Positions 10,801 to 18,284 of a stretch of DNA of 64,000 bases are shown piece by piece; the first letter of the stretch is position 1, and every line of letters starts with the position of its first letter. The notes beneath the pieces are model-generated. The model was not told the origin of the DNA. It saw nothing but the letters and a program-made list of their open reading frames with translations, and searched no databases. A program made the position numbers and the translations under genes. Source of the stretch: an uncultured Dysgonomonas sp. (GTDB lineage: Bacteria; Bacteroidota; Bacteroidia; Bacteroidales; Dysgonomonadaceae); the NCBI GenBank assembly GCA_900556485.1, contig USOX01000011.1, positions 1 through 64,000 on the forward strand, written 5' to 3'.

Positions 10801-11268
10801 AATTAAAGGCTCTCCTGTATTATCAGTGACAACCCCGATAATGAGTATTCTATCAGGGTTTTGGTCAGGTTGAGGTTGTTCTTTTACTTTAGGTTTTTCT
10901 ATTTCTTTAGTTTTGGATATATAAACTTGTCTATCAGAAATAAAGTATGTATTATTTGTTCCATGGAATATTTGATCCAGAACTTTGTCTATTGTTTGCC
11001 CATGACTAGATACTGATACTTTTTTGTTTGTATCCAGATTCTCGTCATGGTATAAAAAGATATATTCACTATTTTTTTCAATTTCAGCGAAAACTTCTTT
11101 TATAGTTTTGTTTTTTAGGTCAAGGTTAAGCTTTGTGGCTTGAGAGTATGAGTTGTTAGCATAGCCGACACCCATCCCCAAGATTAAGAAAAAAGTCATT
11201 ATTTTCATAATCTTAAGTGTCAATCTAGTATTAGCATTTTTTAAGCTAAATCTATTGAAATTTATCAT
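7816..11268 (-). CDS. SusC/RagA TonB-dependent transporter with STN domain
   Basis: The 1150-residue outer-membrane transporter starts with a signal peptide (about 1-43). It then has an STN (secretin/TonB N-terminal) signalling domain (about 44-118), a carboxypeptidase-D-like domain (about 140-225), a TonB plug (about 230-360, including the LFILDGFETDIQTINDLDI region) and a long beta-barrel ending in F. The STN domain usually contacts FecR in the periplasm. Together with the adjacent FecR and ECF genes this predicts ligand-triggered induction of the operon. With SusD it would import an oligosaccharide or peptide. Confidence 0.95.
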   Translation of the reverse strand: MINFNRFSLKNANTRLTLKIMKIMTFFLILGMGVGYANNSYSQATKLNLDLKNKTIKEVFAEIEKNSEYIFLYHDENLDTNKKVSVSSHGQTIDKVLDQIFHGTNNTYFISDRQVYISKTKEIEKPKVKEQPQPDQNPDRILIIGVVTDNTGEPLIGVTVKPKKGVGAVTGLDGDFSIYVTDINETLTFTYVGMETKDVKLKSGTTKYKVVLESASTELESVVVEAGILQRNKLGFTGSYSTVTADELKSVGNINVLQTLKSLDPAFVITDNNIMGSDPNTKATVTMRGGSTMSFKTELDDNTSNPNEPLFILDGFETDIQTINDLDINRIESITLLKDAGSTAIYGSKGANGVVVVETKKPKSGEVIISYNGDFQIAAADLSQYRMMNAKEKLQFEVLAGRYKDITHPANNQSNIDKYNNALKRVAEGADTDWLHVPLRTAFTQAHSLQVSGGNKDFLYQIGANYRNTEGVMKDSKRETFGGNARITYRNAEKKINISNNVSILVVNGHNGAWGKFSDYVNANPYYRKKNPDGSIPDMLDKGYFVSDKAGEATIDEEAPNPYYNGQLNSYSDDNSLQVVNNTSFDWFINDGLRWQASLSINSTKADNESFIDPRHTSFRKLDYSLQGTYSGGSSNSWGYNANTSLTFSHSLNDAHNITLIGRAAVSEKDNDSKGFSAVGFPKGVDGIPSFALGYTKDSNPSYSQSTSRMASFLLGAYYNYKWRYVFDFNYNLDGSSTFGSNKQFQDFWNVGAAWNVHKEDFAQDMKNGLLEELKLRASYGINGNQNVSNVSESVYKYYTGSNLFGLSSYMNEYANRNLEWQVVKKLAAGIDLGMLNRRLRATFDIYNTKTDPMVVPYTMRPSSGLSTLNMNMGHLTTKGVEFTVAYYVIKDVKNDISLNVRLTGGHSDSEYGGFGNKLKELNDLYRAGDESNREKNQSLNSLIRYEDGNSPNTLWAVKSLGIDPATGKEVFLTKNGIPTFSYNSDDRVPIGNSNPDIEGVFSFDFRYKRLTTSMFFRYKLGAYAINRALYNKVENIGKGDLIYNQDKRALYDRWKQAGDVSRFSNINVDHFSSTPVSSRFIQKNDEFKGESFRIAWDVSRDKWIKKFALQSLQFYATMNDLFVIGTMKQERSFDYPFQRTVSLGLSATF

Positions 11269-11325
11269 ATATTTGTGAGAGTTTGATTGTTAAACATTTG
11301 ACAATTTTAACTGGTTATATCGAGG

Positions 11326-11355
11326 ATCGGATGGTATTTGGCGATGGCATCCGAT
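11326..11355 (-). promoter_or_regulatory. Hairpin in susC 5' leader
   Basis: A perfect 8-bp inverted repeat (11326-11333 with 11348-11355) lies in the 167-base gap between the fecR stop and the susC start. It may be an mRNA leader structure or an end-of-transcript signal for the sigma/anti-sigma pair. No T-run follows on the minus strand. Confidence 0.4.
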
Positions 11356-11435
11356 TTCTCTTTTTCAATATAATTTAGGTTTTTCTCATAGGCATAATTT
11401 GATAATTTAGTTGTTATTCATTTTAAGGTTAAACA

Positions 11436-12629
11436 TTAATTGATTTTTTCTATATTGTATTTATCGTTTTCTTTTTGAACCTTTATCGGAAATGAGAATG
11501 ATAGCCCTTTTAGTACATCCTCCAGATTATCTTTCAAATCCATTTTTCCGGAACATTTTAAATCTGCGACATCTTTACTGCTAGTAATTTCTACTCCATA
11601 ATATCGGGATAAGCGTAATAGTACAGCGTCGAGTCTTTGGCTTTCGAAAATATACATGCCGTCTATCCAAGATGTATAATAGCTGATGTTGACACGTTCT
11701 ATTTGCTCTGTTCCATTATTATATTCATACTTTTCGGCAGGTTTTAGTAATATTTCTTTTGCACTGTTTTTCTTAGAAACTTTTATAGATCCTTTGGCTA
11801 AAACAATTTGTTTATTTATGTCAGTTTCATAAGCCATTACATTAAATTGTGTTCCTAGAACTTTAACCTCTATTTCACTGGTTTTTACAATAAATGGACG
11901 TTTTGTATCTTTAAATACATCTATAAAAACTTCACCATCAACATATATTTCCCTTTTGTTTTCTGTAAATTCTATAGGGTAAATCACTCTTGTACCTGCA
12001 TTTACATATAGTTTTGTGCCATCAGACAGAGTCAATCTTGATCTTTTTCCTTTAGGAACCAGCAATTGATTGTATGCAGCCGATTCTTTTTTGGATATTT
12101 CTTTATTTGAAAATTTGATTTCTGTTGAATCGTAAACAATGTCAGTTTCATCTTCATCCAGGTTTATTGTTTTCTGATCCGATAACACTATTTGTATATC
12201 CTTGTTTGTATTTTGTGTTTGATTCTCTTGTGCAAATAATACTATATCATCATGCTTTTGCTGATTTTTTTTTGAAAAGCGAGGCAATACAAGTACAAAA
12301 ATTATTATACCGGCAGCTACACAGCTCCCTATGTAAAGTGCCTTTCTAACAATATTTCTTTTCGGTTTGATGGTAGCATTAATATCGTTCCATAGATTAG
12401 ATAGTTCTGTATCAGAAACCAACTCATTATTATGTTTATCTAAGGACTCTATAAAATCTTTAGCTAAGTAAAATTCTTCTAAATTGACTTTATTGCTTTC
12501 TAGCATTCTTTTCCAAAAATCTACAGACTCCACGCTTGGCTCCGAGATAGATGAAATAAAGAAATCATCTAGCAAGAAATCACTAAAAGTATATTTCGAA
12601 TAATCCTTATTAAAATCTTGTTCTCGCAT
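11436..12629 (-). CDS. FecR family anti-sigma factor
   Basis: The 397-residue protein has a cytosolic N-terminal segment (about 1-95) and one membrane helix (about 98-118, ALYIGSCVAAGIIIFVLVLP). The periplasmic FecR domain follows (about 190-300, with LTLSDGTKLYVNAGTRVIYP and VKVLGTQFNVMAY), then a C-terminal DUF4974/STN-like domain. FecR proteins hold an ECF sigma factor until the transporter's STN domain signals. It lies between its ECF partner and susC. The N-terminal region is somewhat longer than in minimal FecR proteins. Confidence 0.92.
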   Translation of the reverse strand: MREQDFNKDYSKYTFSDFLLDDFFISSISEPSVESVDFWKRMLESNKVNLEEFYLAKDFIESLDKHNNELVSDTELSNLWNDINATIKPKRNIVRKALYIGSCVAAGIIIFVLVLPRFSKKNQQKHDDIVLFAQENQTQNTNKDIQIVLSDQKTINLDEDETDIVYDSTEIKFSNKEISKKESAAYNQLLVPKGKRSRLTLSDGTKLYVNAGTRVIYPIEFTENKREIYVDGEVFIDVFKDTKRPFIVKTSEIEVKVLGTQFNVMAYETDINKQIVLAKGSIKVSKKNSAKEILLKPAEKYEYNNGTEQIERVNISYYTSWIDGMYIFESQRLDAVLLRLSRYYGVEITSSKDVADLKCSGKMDLKDNLEDVLKGLSFSFPIKVQKENDKYNIEKIN

Positions 12630-12641
12630 AATATTAGTTAG

Positions 12642-12657
12642 CTCCTATATATAGGAG
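12642..12657. promoter_or_regulatory. 16-bp perfect palindrome upstream of fecR
   Basis: CTCCTATATATAGGAG is a perfect palindrome in the 58-base ECF-fecR gap. On the minus strand its right arm contains AGGAG, 12 bases before the fecR ATG. A hairpin could hide this ribosome-binding site, or the palindrome could be an operator. Confidence 0.35.
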
Positions 12658-12687
12658 TCTACTTTTTTTATTTTATACTCACTTTTT

Positions 12688-13263
12688 TTATTTTTTTTTC
12701 ACGGTATCGCTTATTTTTTTTAAAGATCTTTGAATCAGGTTCTGGACAGACTGATATTTCATATCCATAAGGATACAAATTTCGTCAATACTCATGTTTT
12801 CATAGAAACGATAGTGAATAGCCTCTCTTTGGCGTGTAGTTAGTTGTAGCAAAAGTTGACTAATATATTGTTGCGTATTAGAAGCGTTCTCTCTATATAT
12901 TAATTCTTCTTCGATATCACTATTATCCGATATATATGCTTGGTCTGAGGTCTCATCCAATTCTTCAAACTGGTTGTTCTGTTTTTTTAAAGCAGATACA
13001 ATACTATTTCGCAGAGAAATGAATAAGTAGATTTTTAAATTATTTACAGGCTTTAGAGTAGTGCGGTTTTTGTAAATATTAATGAACACGTCATGTATGC
13101 AATCCATTATCAACTCTCTGTCGGACGTGAATTGTAGTCCTTGTACAAAAAGCTTTTTTGCAAAGTTCTCATAAATATGGTTATAGGCATTATCACTTCC
13201 TTTAAGGAAGCTATCCCATAATAATGAGCTATCTTCGAATATATTTTGGTTTTTTATAAACAT
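12688..13263 (-). CDS. ECF RNA polymerase sigma factor (sigma-70 family)
   Basis: The 191-residue protein has sigma-70 region 2 (about 25-95, with DCIHDVFINIYKN and YLFISLRNSIVSAL) and region 4 (about 130-185, LTTRQREAIHYRFYENMSIDEICILM and a helix-turn-helix near the end). It is the FecR-controlled type that activates SusCD loci. It is the first gene of the minus-strand operon, and a TAnnTTTG element lies about 38 bases upstream. Confidence 0.93.
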   Translation of the reverse strand: MFIKNQNIFEDSSLLWDSFLKGSDNAYNHIYENFAKKLFVQGLQFTSDRELIMDCIHDVFINIYKNRTTLKPVNNLKIYLFISLRNSIVSALKKQNNQFEELDETSDQAYISDNSDIEEELIYRENASNTQQYISQLLLQLTTRQREAIHYRFYENMSIDEICILMDMKYQSVQNLIQRSLKKISDTVKKK

Positions 13264-13300
13264 ATAAAAGACACCTTCTTACATCTGTAAGGAATATAGT

Positions 13301-13308
13301 CAAACATA
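13301..13308 (-). promoter_or_regulatory. Candidate -7 promoter element for ECF gene
   Basis: The minus strand reads TATGTTTG, an exact match to the Bacteroidota -7 consensus TAnnTTTG, 38 bases before the sigma factor start. A convincing -33 element was not found. Confidence 0.4.
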
Positions 13309-13745
13309 TCATCAATGATGATACTATCTCATTATGTAGACAATTTGTTGTGTAGAGATGTAGCAAATAGCATTATAACTACTCATAAAGTCGAAAATAG
13401 CATATGTTTAAACTATATAAGGATTGGCATTAATTATACAACACCCTTCCATTCCTTAAATATTTCACCCTTAAATTTATTCGAAGGTAATAAAAAAGTA
13501 TTACCTGTTTCTATTTTGAACTTATTTTAATATAATATATTTTCTATTTAGCATTTTGTCTTACTCTTTAAGGCAATATATAAATACTTATTATAGAGAG
13601 GATGAAAGGCCATATTCATTCCTCACGAACATAAAATTAGATTGATTGTTACTTATAAATATCTATTCGGCGGTAATAGTGTATCTATAGTTTAATTAAT
13701 AGTGCTACAATTAAATCTTTGCTTATCTCCAAAACTTTTAATATT
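13309..13745. other. Intergenic region between divergent ECF and antiporter genes
   Basis: About 440 AT-rich bases with no convincing gene. A 71-codon frame in it lacks any family resemblance. The region presumably holds divergent promoters. A near-match to the -7 element (AATCTTTG) lies about 20 bases before the antiporter start. Confidence 0.5.
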
Positions 13746-15161
13746 ATGGGTAAATTTCGGAATATCTTTTTTTACATTTTGATAATAGGCGTATTTTCAT
13801 TTTTTATATATTGGATCATCACTAAAGGCGAAAATTTGGAAGAAGGACGATCTGTTATTACCAATTCAACAAACTTAAGTGTATTACAAGAATTTTTCGA
13901 ATCCATATTTGATAATCTTCATCATTCTATAGGACTACTACTCTTGCAAATCATTGTTATAATAATCGTTGCCCGTATTTTTGGGTGGATGTTCAAAAAA
14001 ATAGGGCAGCCTATGGTTATAGGTGAAATATTGGCGGGTATTGTCTTAGGCCCTTCTTTACTGGGGATGTATTTTCCAGATGTATCATCCTTTTTGTTTC
14101 CTGCCAATTCTTTAGGTAATCTAAGTATCTTAAGTCAGATCGGTCTCGTTCTATTTATGTTTGTAATAGGAATGGAGTTAGACTTGAAGCTTCTCCGAAA
14201 TAAAGCACACAATGCAGTGGTTGTCAGCCATGCAAGTATTATTATACCTTTTACCTTAGGTGTCGGCCTTGCTTATTTTATATATTCAGCGCATGCTCCG
14301 GAGCACGTGCAATTCTCTTCTTTTGCCTTATTTATAGGTATTTCGATGAGTATAACGGCTTTTCCTGTATTAGCTCGTATCATACAGGAGAGAGGAATCT
14401 ATAAAACCAAAATAGGAGCTATAGCCATAACATGTGCTGCCGCTGACGATATAACCGCATGGTGTATATTAGCTGCAGTTATTGCTGTAGTAAAAGCCGG
14501 ATCGGTTGTTAGTTCCTTATTTACTATAGCATCTGCCATTATTTATGTATTGGTAATGATAAAACTGGTAAAGCCGTTTCTAAAAAAAATAGGAGAACGA
14601 TACCAATCGGGAAAAAATTTGGACAAGAATTTAGTCGTTATATCCTTCTTGGTGTTACTGATATCATCTTTTATAACCGAAACGATAGGAATACATGCAC
14701 TTTTTGGTGCTTTTATGGCTGGAATTGTTATGCCGGATAAGGCTGATTTCAGAAGTAGGTTTATTGGGAAGATCGAAGATATTGCGCTTGTGTTATTACT
14801 CCCTTTATTCTTTGTTATCAGTGGCCTAAGAACAGAAATCGGGCTTTTAAATGATTGGGAACTATGGGAAATAACCGGAATTATTATCCTGATTGCAATT
14901 GCAGGAAAGTTTGCAGGTAGTGCCCTTGCTGCAAAATTCATGAAGCAAAGTTGGCGCGATAGCTTTACATTAGGTGCTTTAATGAATACTAGGGGATTGA
15001 TGGAGCTTGTAGTTTTAAACATTGGTTATGATCTGGGAATTCTTAGTTCTGAAATATTTGCAATGATGGTAATTATGGCTTTAGTTACAACTTTTATGAC
15101 TGGTCCTTCTCTCGATTTAATTGATAAAGTATTTAGGAAAAAGTCCAATCGTTTAGGATAA
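13746..15161 (+). CDS. Kef/NhaP-type cation:proton antiporter (CPA2 family)
   Basis: The protein is about 471 residues from the chosen ATG at 13746; a frame nine codons longer exists but adds a poor N-terminus. After an N-terminal membrane helix and a short soluble loop comes a Na+/H+ exchanger domain (about 55-460) with 12 or so hydrophobic segments. Typical motifs are GEILAGIVLGPSLLG, LFMFVIGMELDL, ITAFPVLARII and AADDITAW. No TrkA-N or universal stress domain is fused at the C-terminus. It likely exchanges K+ or Na+ for protons across the inner membrane. It is monocistronic. Confidence 0.88.
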   Translation: MGKFRNIFFYILIIGVFSFFIYWIITKGENLEEGRSVITNSTNLSVLQEFFESIFDNLHHSIGLLLLQIIVIIIVARIFGWMFKKIGQPMVIGEILAGIVLGPSLLGMYFPDVSSFLFPANSLGNLSILSQIGLVLFMFVIGMELDLKLLRNKAHNAVVVSHASIIIPFTLGVGLAYFIYSAHAPEHVQFSSFALFIGISMSITAFPVLARIIQERGIYKTKIGAIAITCAAADDITAWCILAAVIAVVKAGSVVSSLFTIASAIIYVLVMIKLVKPFLKKIGERYQSGKNLDKNLVVISFLVLLISSFITETIGIHALFGAFMAGIVMPDKADFRSRFIGKIEDIALVLLLPLFFVISGLRTEIGLLNDWELWEITGIIILIAIAGKFAGSALAAKFMKQSWRDSFTLGALMNTRGLMELVVLNIGYDLGILSSEIFAMMVIMALVTTFMTGPSLDLIDKVFRKKSNRLG

Positions 15162-15188
15162 TTGATAAACTAATAGATGTATAGTCAT

Positions 15189-15274
15189 AAAAAGTGACAA
15201 AAGTGACACTTTTTAAGGTGTTTCTATCTGTTACTTTTTATAATATCTCTATTCCTTTTTCCTATATAGATAAA
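15189..15274 (+). repeat. Recurrent intergenic element, copy 1
   Basis: Core GTGACAAAAGTGACAC (15194-15209) sits within a 26-base segment, 15189-15214, that is repeated exactly at 58003-58028. The outer AAAAAGTG/CACTTTTT arms can pair. TATAGATAAA follows at 15265-15274. This copy lies between the 3' ends of two convergent genes, so it is not positioned as a promoter for either. Confidence 0.65.
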
Positions 15275-15284
15275 TATTTAGAAA

Positions 15285-15626
15285 TTAGACTATGCTGCTA
15301 AAAACTGCATTTATAGCCTTTATTATTTCAGTGTGTATGTCAACCTCTTTTCCTATATATTGGGGCATATTTTCTATTGTTCTTTTGAATAGGATAGGTG
15401 AGAAATCCGGGCTGTTTTTCAAATCTTCATAAGATATACTATATGATCCTCTAATTTTATTGTCTCCCCATCTATAGACTGTGATAAAGTATATTCTGGC
15501 ATCTCTTTCAATAGTGCATACAAATTCTATATTTTTCAATATTTTAGTGTAATAATGACCTGTGTTTATTTTTTCCTTCACAAAGCCATGGGAGGTTAAC
15601 TCGTATTCTATATACTTTATAATCAT
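15285..15626 (-). CDS. Hypothetical protein, 113 residues
   Basis: I do not recognise a family. The protein is soluble, with no signal peptide or membrane segment, and rich in aromatic and charged residues (MIIKYIEYELTSHGFVKEK at the start). A beta-strand-like pattern in the middle (IEFVCTIERDARIYFITVY) hints at a small alpha/beta fold. The start ATG is preceded by an AT-rich region with AAAGGAACAAAG further upstream. It stands alone between the antiporter and a long intergenic region. Confidence 0.5.
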   Translation of the reverse strand: MIIKYIEYELTSHGFVKEKINTGHYYTKILKNIEFVCTIERDARIYFITVYRWGDNKIRGSYSISYEDLKNSPDFSPILFKRTIENMPQYIGKEVDIHTEIIKAINAVFSSIV

Positions 15627-15931
15627 TTTGATTAATTTTTATCTTTGTTCCTTTTATAAGAACAGTTATTGTAAAAGCTTGTTTAATTGAACCTTAAGCG
15701 ATATTTGTCTTTGTCTGTGATAAATGAATGATTGAACTGTATTTCTAATAATTTGTCAAAATAATCTCATTGTACTTTGTGTTATAAAAAGTTAATATTG
15801 TGTTTGAATTTACAATTAAAGTTTTTGTTAATAGGATGTTTAATCTTTGAAATTCCTAAAAAAAGATTATTTAGATAAAAATTTAACATACAAAGTTTAA
15901 AAAATATTTTCGATAAATTTATAGTTTAACA

Positions 15932-15939
15932 TATTTTTG
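15932..15939 (+). promoter_or_regulatory. Candidate -7 promoter for small RNA
   Basis: TATTTTTG matches TAnnTTTG exactly and lies just upstream of the structured segment 15945-16073. The -33 element is not clear. Confidence 0.35.
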
Positions 15940-15944
15940 CAATA

Positions 15945-16073
15945 TATATGTGTGTTGATTTATCTGAGTATGAAAATAGAAACGCATCGCATGGTTTGAT
16001 AAATGCAATTAGTTTTTTTAAAGATGCGTATTTAGATAAAAAATATAATTAGCTATTTAAAAGGCTATTTTTT
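15945..16073 (+). ncRNA. Candidate structured small RNA
   Basis: Within an 840-base gap without genes, a promoter-like TATTTTTG is followed by nested pairing. ACGCATC (15982-15988) pairs with GATGCGT (16023-16029), enclosing a GCAT/ATGC hairpin (15989-15992 with 16003-16006). A terminator-like hairpin with a T-run closes the unit at 16050-16073. It matches no RNA family I recognise: it lacks the SRP RNA core, and tmRNA and 6S features were not seen. This is inference from sequence alone. Confidence 0.35.
16050..16073 (+). terminator. Hairpin plus T-run
   Basis: TAGCT (16050-16054) pairs with GGCTA (16063-16067, one wobble), and six T follow. The stem is short, so strength is uncertain. Confidence 0.4.
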
Positions 16074-16470
16074 CCCTTTCTCATTTTTACTTCTCAAGCT
16101 CTCATTATGTTTATTTTATACAATAAGATTATAATAATTGTTTATAAAACTATTGTGTATATAGATTTTAATTATTCTTTTCTTGAAAAGGGGGATTTTT
16201 ATTAAACAATCTTAGTTACTAAAAAGTTCAGAGAGCCTGCTGAAAATTGTTGCATAAACAATATGCTAATAACGAATGTTAAAATTACGAAATCGATAAG
16301 AGTTAGAAAAATATCAGGCAATATCATATTAATTAATCTTTGATAAATGCTTTAATATCTGATAATTCAGGTATAACAGGTGTGGAGTGTCTTGTGCAAA
16401 AAGATTTACAAAGATTATTAAAGAATGAAGCCTATCGTTACATATCAGACAAATAATAAAAAAGATAATT
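16074..16470. other. AT-rich intergenic region upstream of GlsB-like gene
   Basis: About 400 bases with no supported gene. A reverse-strand frame that overlaps the next gene is a shadow of it. The region presumably includes the promoter and leader of the 16471 gene. Confidence 0.4.
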
Positions 16471-16734
16471 GTGGAAGGATTAGGAATTTTGTGGTCAATC
16501 ATTATTGGGATACTGGCAGGTGCTATTGCCGGATGGTTGATGAAAGGTAGTGGCTTTGGTATTGTATTAAACCTGATAGTGGGTTTAGTTGGTAGTGTTT
16601 TCGGCGGATGGATATATGCTTTGCTCGGATTCCATACCAATAGCATATTGGGAGTTCTTATAATGTCTGTAGTTGGTGCAGTTGTGTTATTATGGATACT
16701 TTCCTTTTTTATGAAGACAAAGAGAAGAAATTAA
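16471..16734 (+). CDS. GlsB/YeaQ/YmgE family stress-response membrane protein
   Basis: The 87-residue, very hydrophobic protein has a GTG start at 16471. It has three predicted helices and the family pattern: IIIGILAGAIAGWLMKGSGFG, then VGLVGSVFGGWIYALLG, then a C-terminal helix ending in basic residues. These small 'transglycosylase-associated' proteins are inner-membrane proteins linked to envelope or general stress; their biochemical role is unknown. It is 21 bases ahead of the YtxH-like gene and probably co-transcribed with it. Confidence 0.85.
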   Translation: MEGLGILWSIIIGILAGAIAGWLMKGSGFGIVLNLIVGLVGSVFGGWIYALLGFHTNSILGVLIMSVVGAVVLLWILSFFMKTKRRN

Positions 16735-16755
16735 AAATCAGATCAGTATTAAAAG

Positions 16756-16968
16756 ATGATGAATAAAATAGTTTTGGGTGTGGTAGCAGGTATTACCGCA
16801 GGGTATTTCCTCCGCAAAATTCAAGAGAAAGCTTCTTTCAAAGAGATGTGCGATAGTATTAATGGGTTTAGCTTCAGAACCAGGAAGAAAATGAAAGAAG
16901 CAATAGATAGAGGGACCGATGAAGCCAATTGTATAAAAGATCAAATTGAAAGTAAAATAAATATTTAA
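16756..16968 (+). CDS. YtxH-like small protein
   Basis: The 70-residue protein has a short N-terminal hydrophobic helix (NKIVLGVVAGITAGYFL) followed by a charged amphipathic helix rich in K, E and R. This is the layout of YtxH-type stress proteins. The second Met is an equally good start. Its position right after a GlsB-like gene supports a stress-related envelope role. The family assignment rests on shape rather than a strong motif. Confidence 0.6.
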   Translation: MMNKIVLGVVAGITAGYFLRKIQEKASFKEMCDSINGFSFRTRKKMKEAIDRGTDEANCIKDQIESKINI

Positions 16969-16999
16969 AAAAACTAGAGGTGGGGACTGTTTAGTATTA

Positions 17000-18235
17000 A
17001 TGACAAAAAAGAAAAAAATGAAAACTTCACTAGCTATTTTTTTTATGGTATTTGTGGGCCTGTTGATGACTGCTTGCCAAAGTGACAACGACGAATTGGG
17101 TGTTGCCGCTAACGACGATTTAGAGGGCAAAACTTCTGTTCAGTTCGAACTGGATGCAAGTGCGATTGGTTATAATGTTTCAACTAAAGCAGCAACCCAA
17201 TTTTCCCCAACTTATACAAAAGATGGATTCAGTATTTATGCTTTCCGTCAAGTAGTGGGCGGTACAGATTATGTTTACCAAAAAACAATAAATCTGGCTA
17301 ATCTGAACTATTCGGCAGCAACAAAGAAGCTTACTGGTAGTGATTTATTACCTATTGGTGTGTATAAATTCTTTCCTGCTTACGGGTTGGCTAATCAGTC
17401 TAGCCTTCTTACTATCCCTACGTGGAGCACCCAGACTTTAAGTAATGATTTTACTATTGGATATAGTGGTACTAAAGGACTCACAGAAATATTTTTGCCT
17501 ATATCTACAGGGAATGTAAACGCTCTCACATCTTACGAAATGGGACTAACCAATGCAACTAACCCAACAGTACAAGCTTCTTTGCAAAGAGCCGTATCAC
17601 GTGTCGATATAATGTTTGTGAAAGCAAAGAAAAGTACTGGTGAGGGAGGCGAAACCATTTATACAGAAACAGCTTATCCTACAGGAAAAGATGTATTTGG
17701 TAATGCAACTATCAAAACTCTTCAATTGCGTTACAAAGGACTAAACAATCTGATGAGCTTTTTTGGAAGCAACCTCACTACATCAGCTTTTAATACAAAT
17801 ATAAATCTGGATAATCTGAATAATATTATTCTGAAAGGAGAGCATCCAACAGAAACTTCTATCGGTAAAAGTTCTTACCTAAGCTTTGATAATATTAGCT
17901 CTAACGACCTTATTTATGGGGGAGCACATATTTTTGGTAATTACTTACTTCCAAACAATACAGCAGATAAAACAACTTCTTTAGAAATATATATAGAGCC
18001 GGAAGCTGGTCTTGGAAGAACTATAAATGTAAGTTATGACGATGCTCACAAACTTCCCATAGAGCGTAATAAAGTTACTATCGTCAAAATATATGTCTTG
18101 GATGATGACGATACAGATCCGGAAGACCCTGATAAACCGGAACCGCCTACAGTATTTACAACTAAAGTAAATTTCGAAGTTGAAATCGAAACAGTATGGG
18201 CTGGTAGCAATGAAGTAACCGGAGAAATAAACTAA
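17000..18235 (+). CDS. Fimbrillin family lipoprotein 1 (possible major pilin)
   Basis: The 411-residue protein has a lipobox in GLLMTACQSD. The region around VQASLQRAVSRVDIMFVKA matches the fimbrillin/Mfa1-like pattern in which an arginine site precedes the mature pilin beta-domain. The C-terminus has an Asp/Pro-rich stretch (DDDDTDPEDPDKPEPP) and a final segment ending VWAGSNEVTGEIN, resembling the terminal donor-strand region of type V pilins. It is first in the operon and largest of the simple pilins, so it may be the shaft subunit. The ATG at 17018 is an alternative start. Confidence 0.7.
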   Translation: MTKKKKMKTSLAIFFMVFVGLLMTACQSDNDELGVAANDDLEGKTSVQFELDASAIGYNVSTKAATQFSPTYTKDGFSIYAFRQVVGGTDYVYQKTINLANLNYSAATKKLTGSDLLPIGVYKFFPAYGLANQSSLLTIPTWSTQTLSNDFTIGYSGTKGLTEIFLPISTGNVNALTSYEMGLTNATNPTVQASLQRAVSRVDIMFVKAKKSTGEGGETIYTETAYPTGKDVFGNATIKTLQLRYKGLNNLMSFFGSNLTTSAFNTNINLDNLNNIILKGEHPTETSIGKSSYLSFDNISSNDLIYGGAHIFGNYLLPNNTADKTTSLEIYIEPEAGLGRTINVSYDDAHKLPIERNKVTIVKIYVLDDDDTDPEDPDKPEPPTVFTTKVNFEVEIETVWAGSNEVTGEIN

Positions 18236-18284
18236 AAAAGAATTTTAAGATAGTTTTTCAAAGATAGATTAAAACCGAAACAAC

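Noticed and set aside
13315..13530. 71-codon plus-strand frame between the ECF and antiporter genes
   Set aside because: No family resemblance, no ribosome-binding context, and it covers the likely divergent promoter region.
15995..16349. Repeated TTTGATAAATGC near 15995 and 16338
   Set aside because: A 12-base match in very AT-rich DNA without further flanking similarity; not clearly above chance.
16329..16646. Minus-strand frame of 105 codons
   Set aside because: It is the antisense shadow of the GlsB/YeaQ-like gene, which has clear family motifs.
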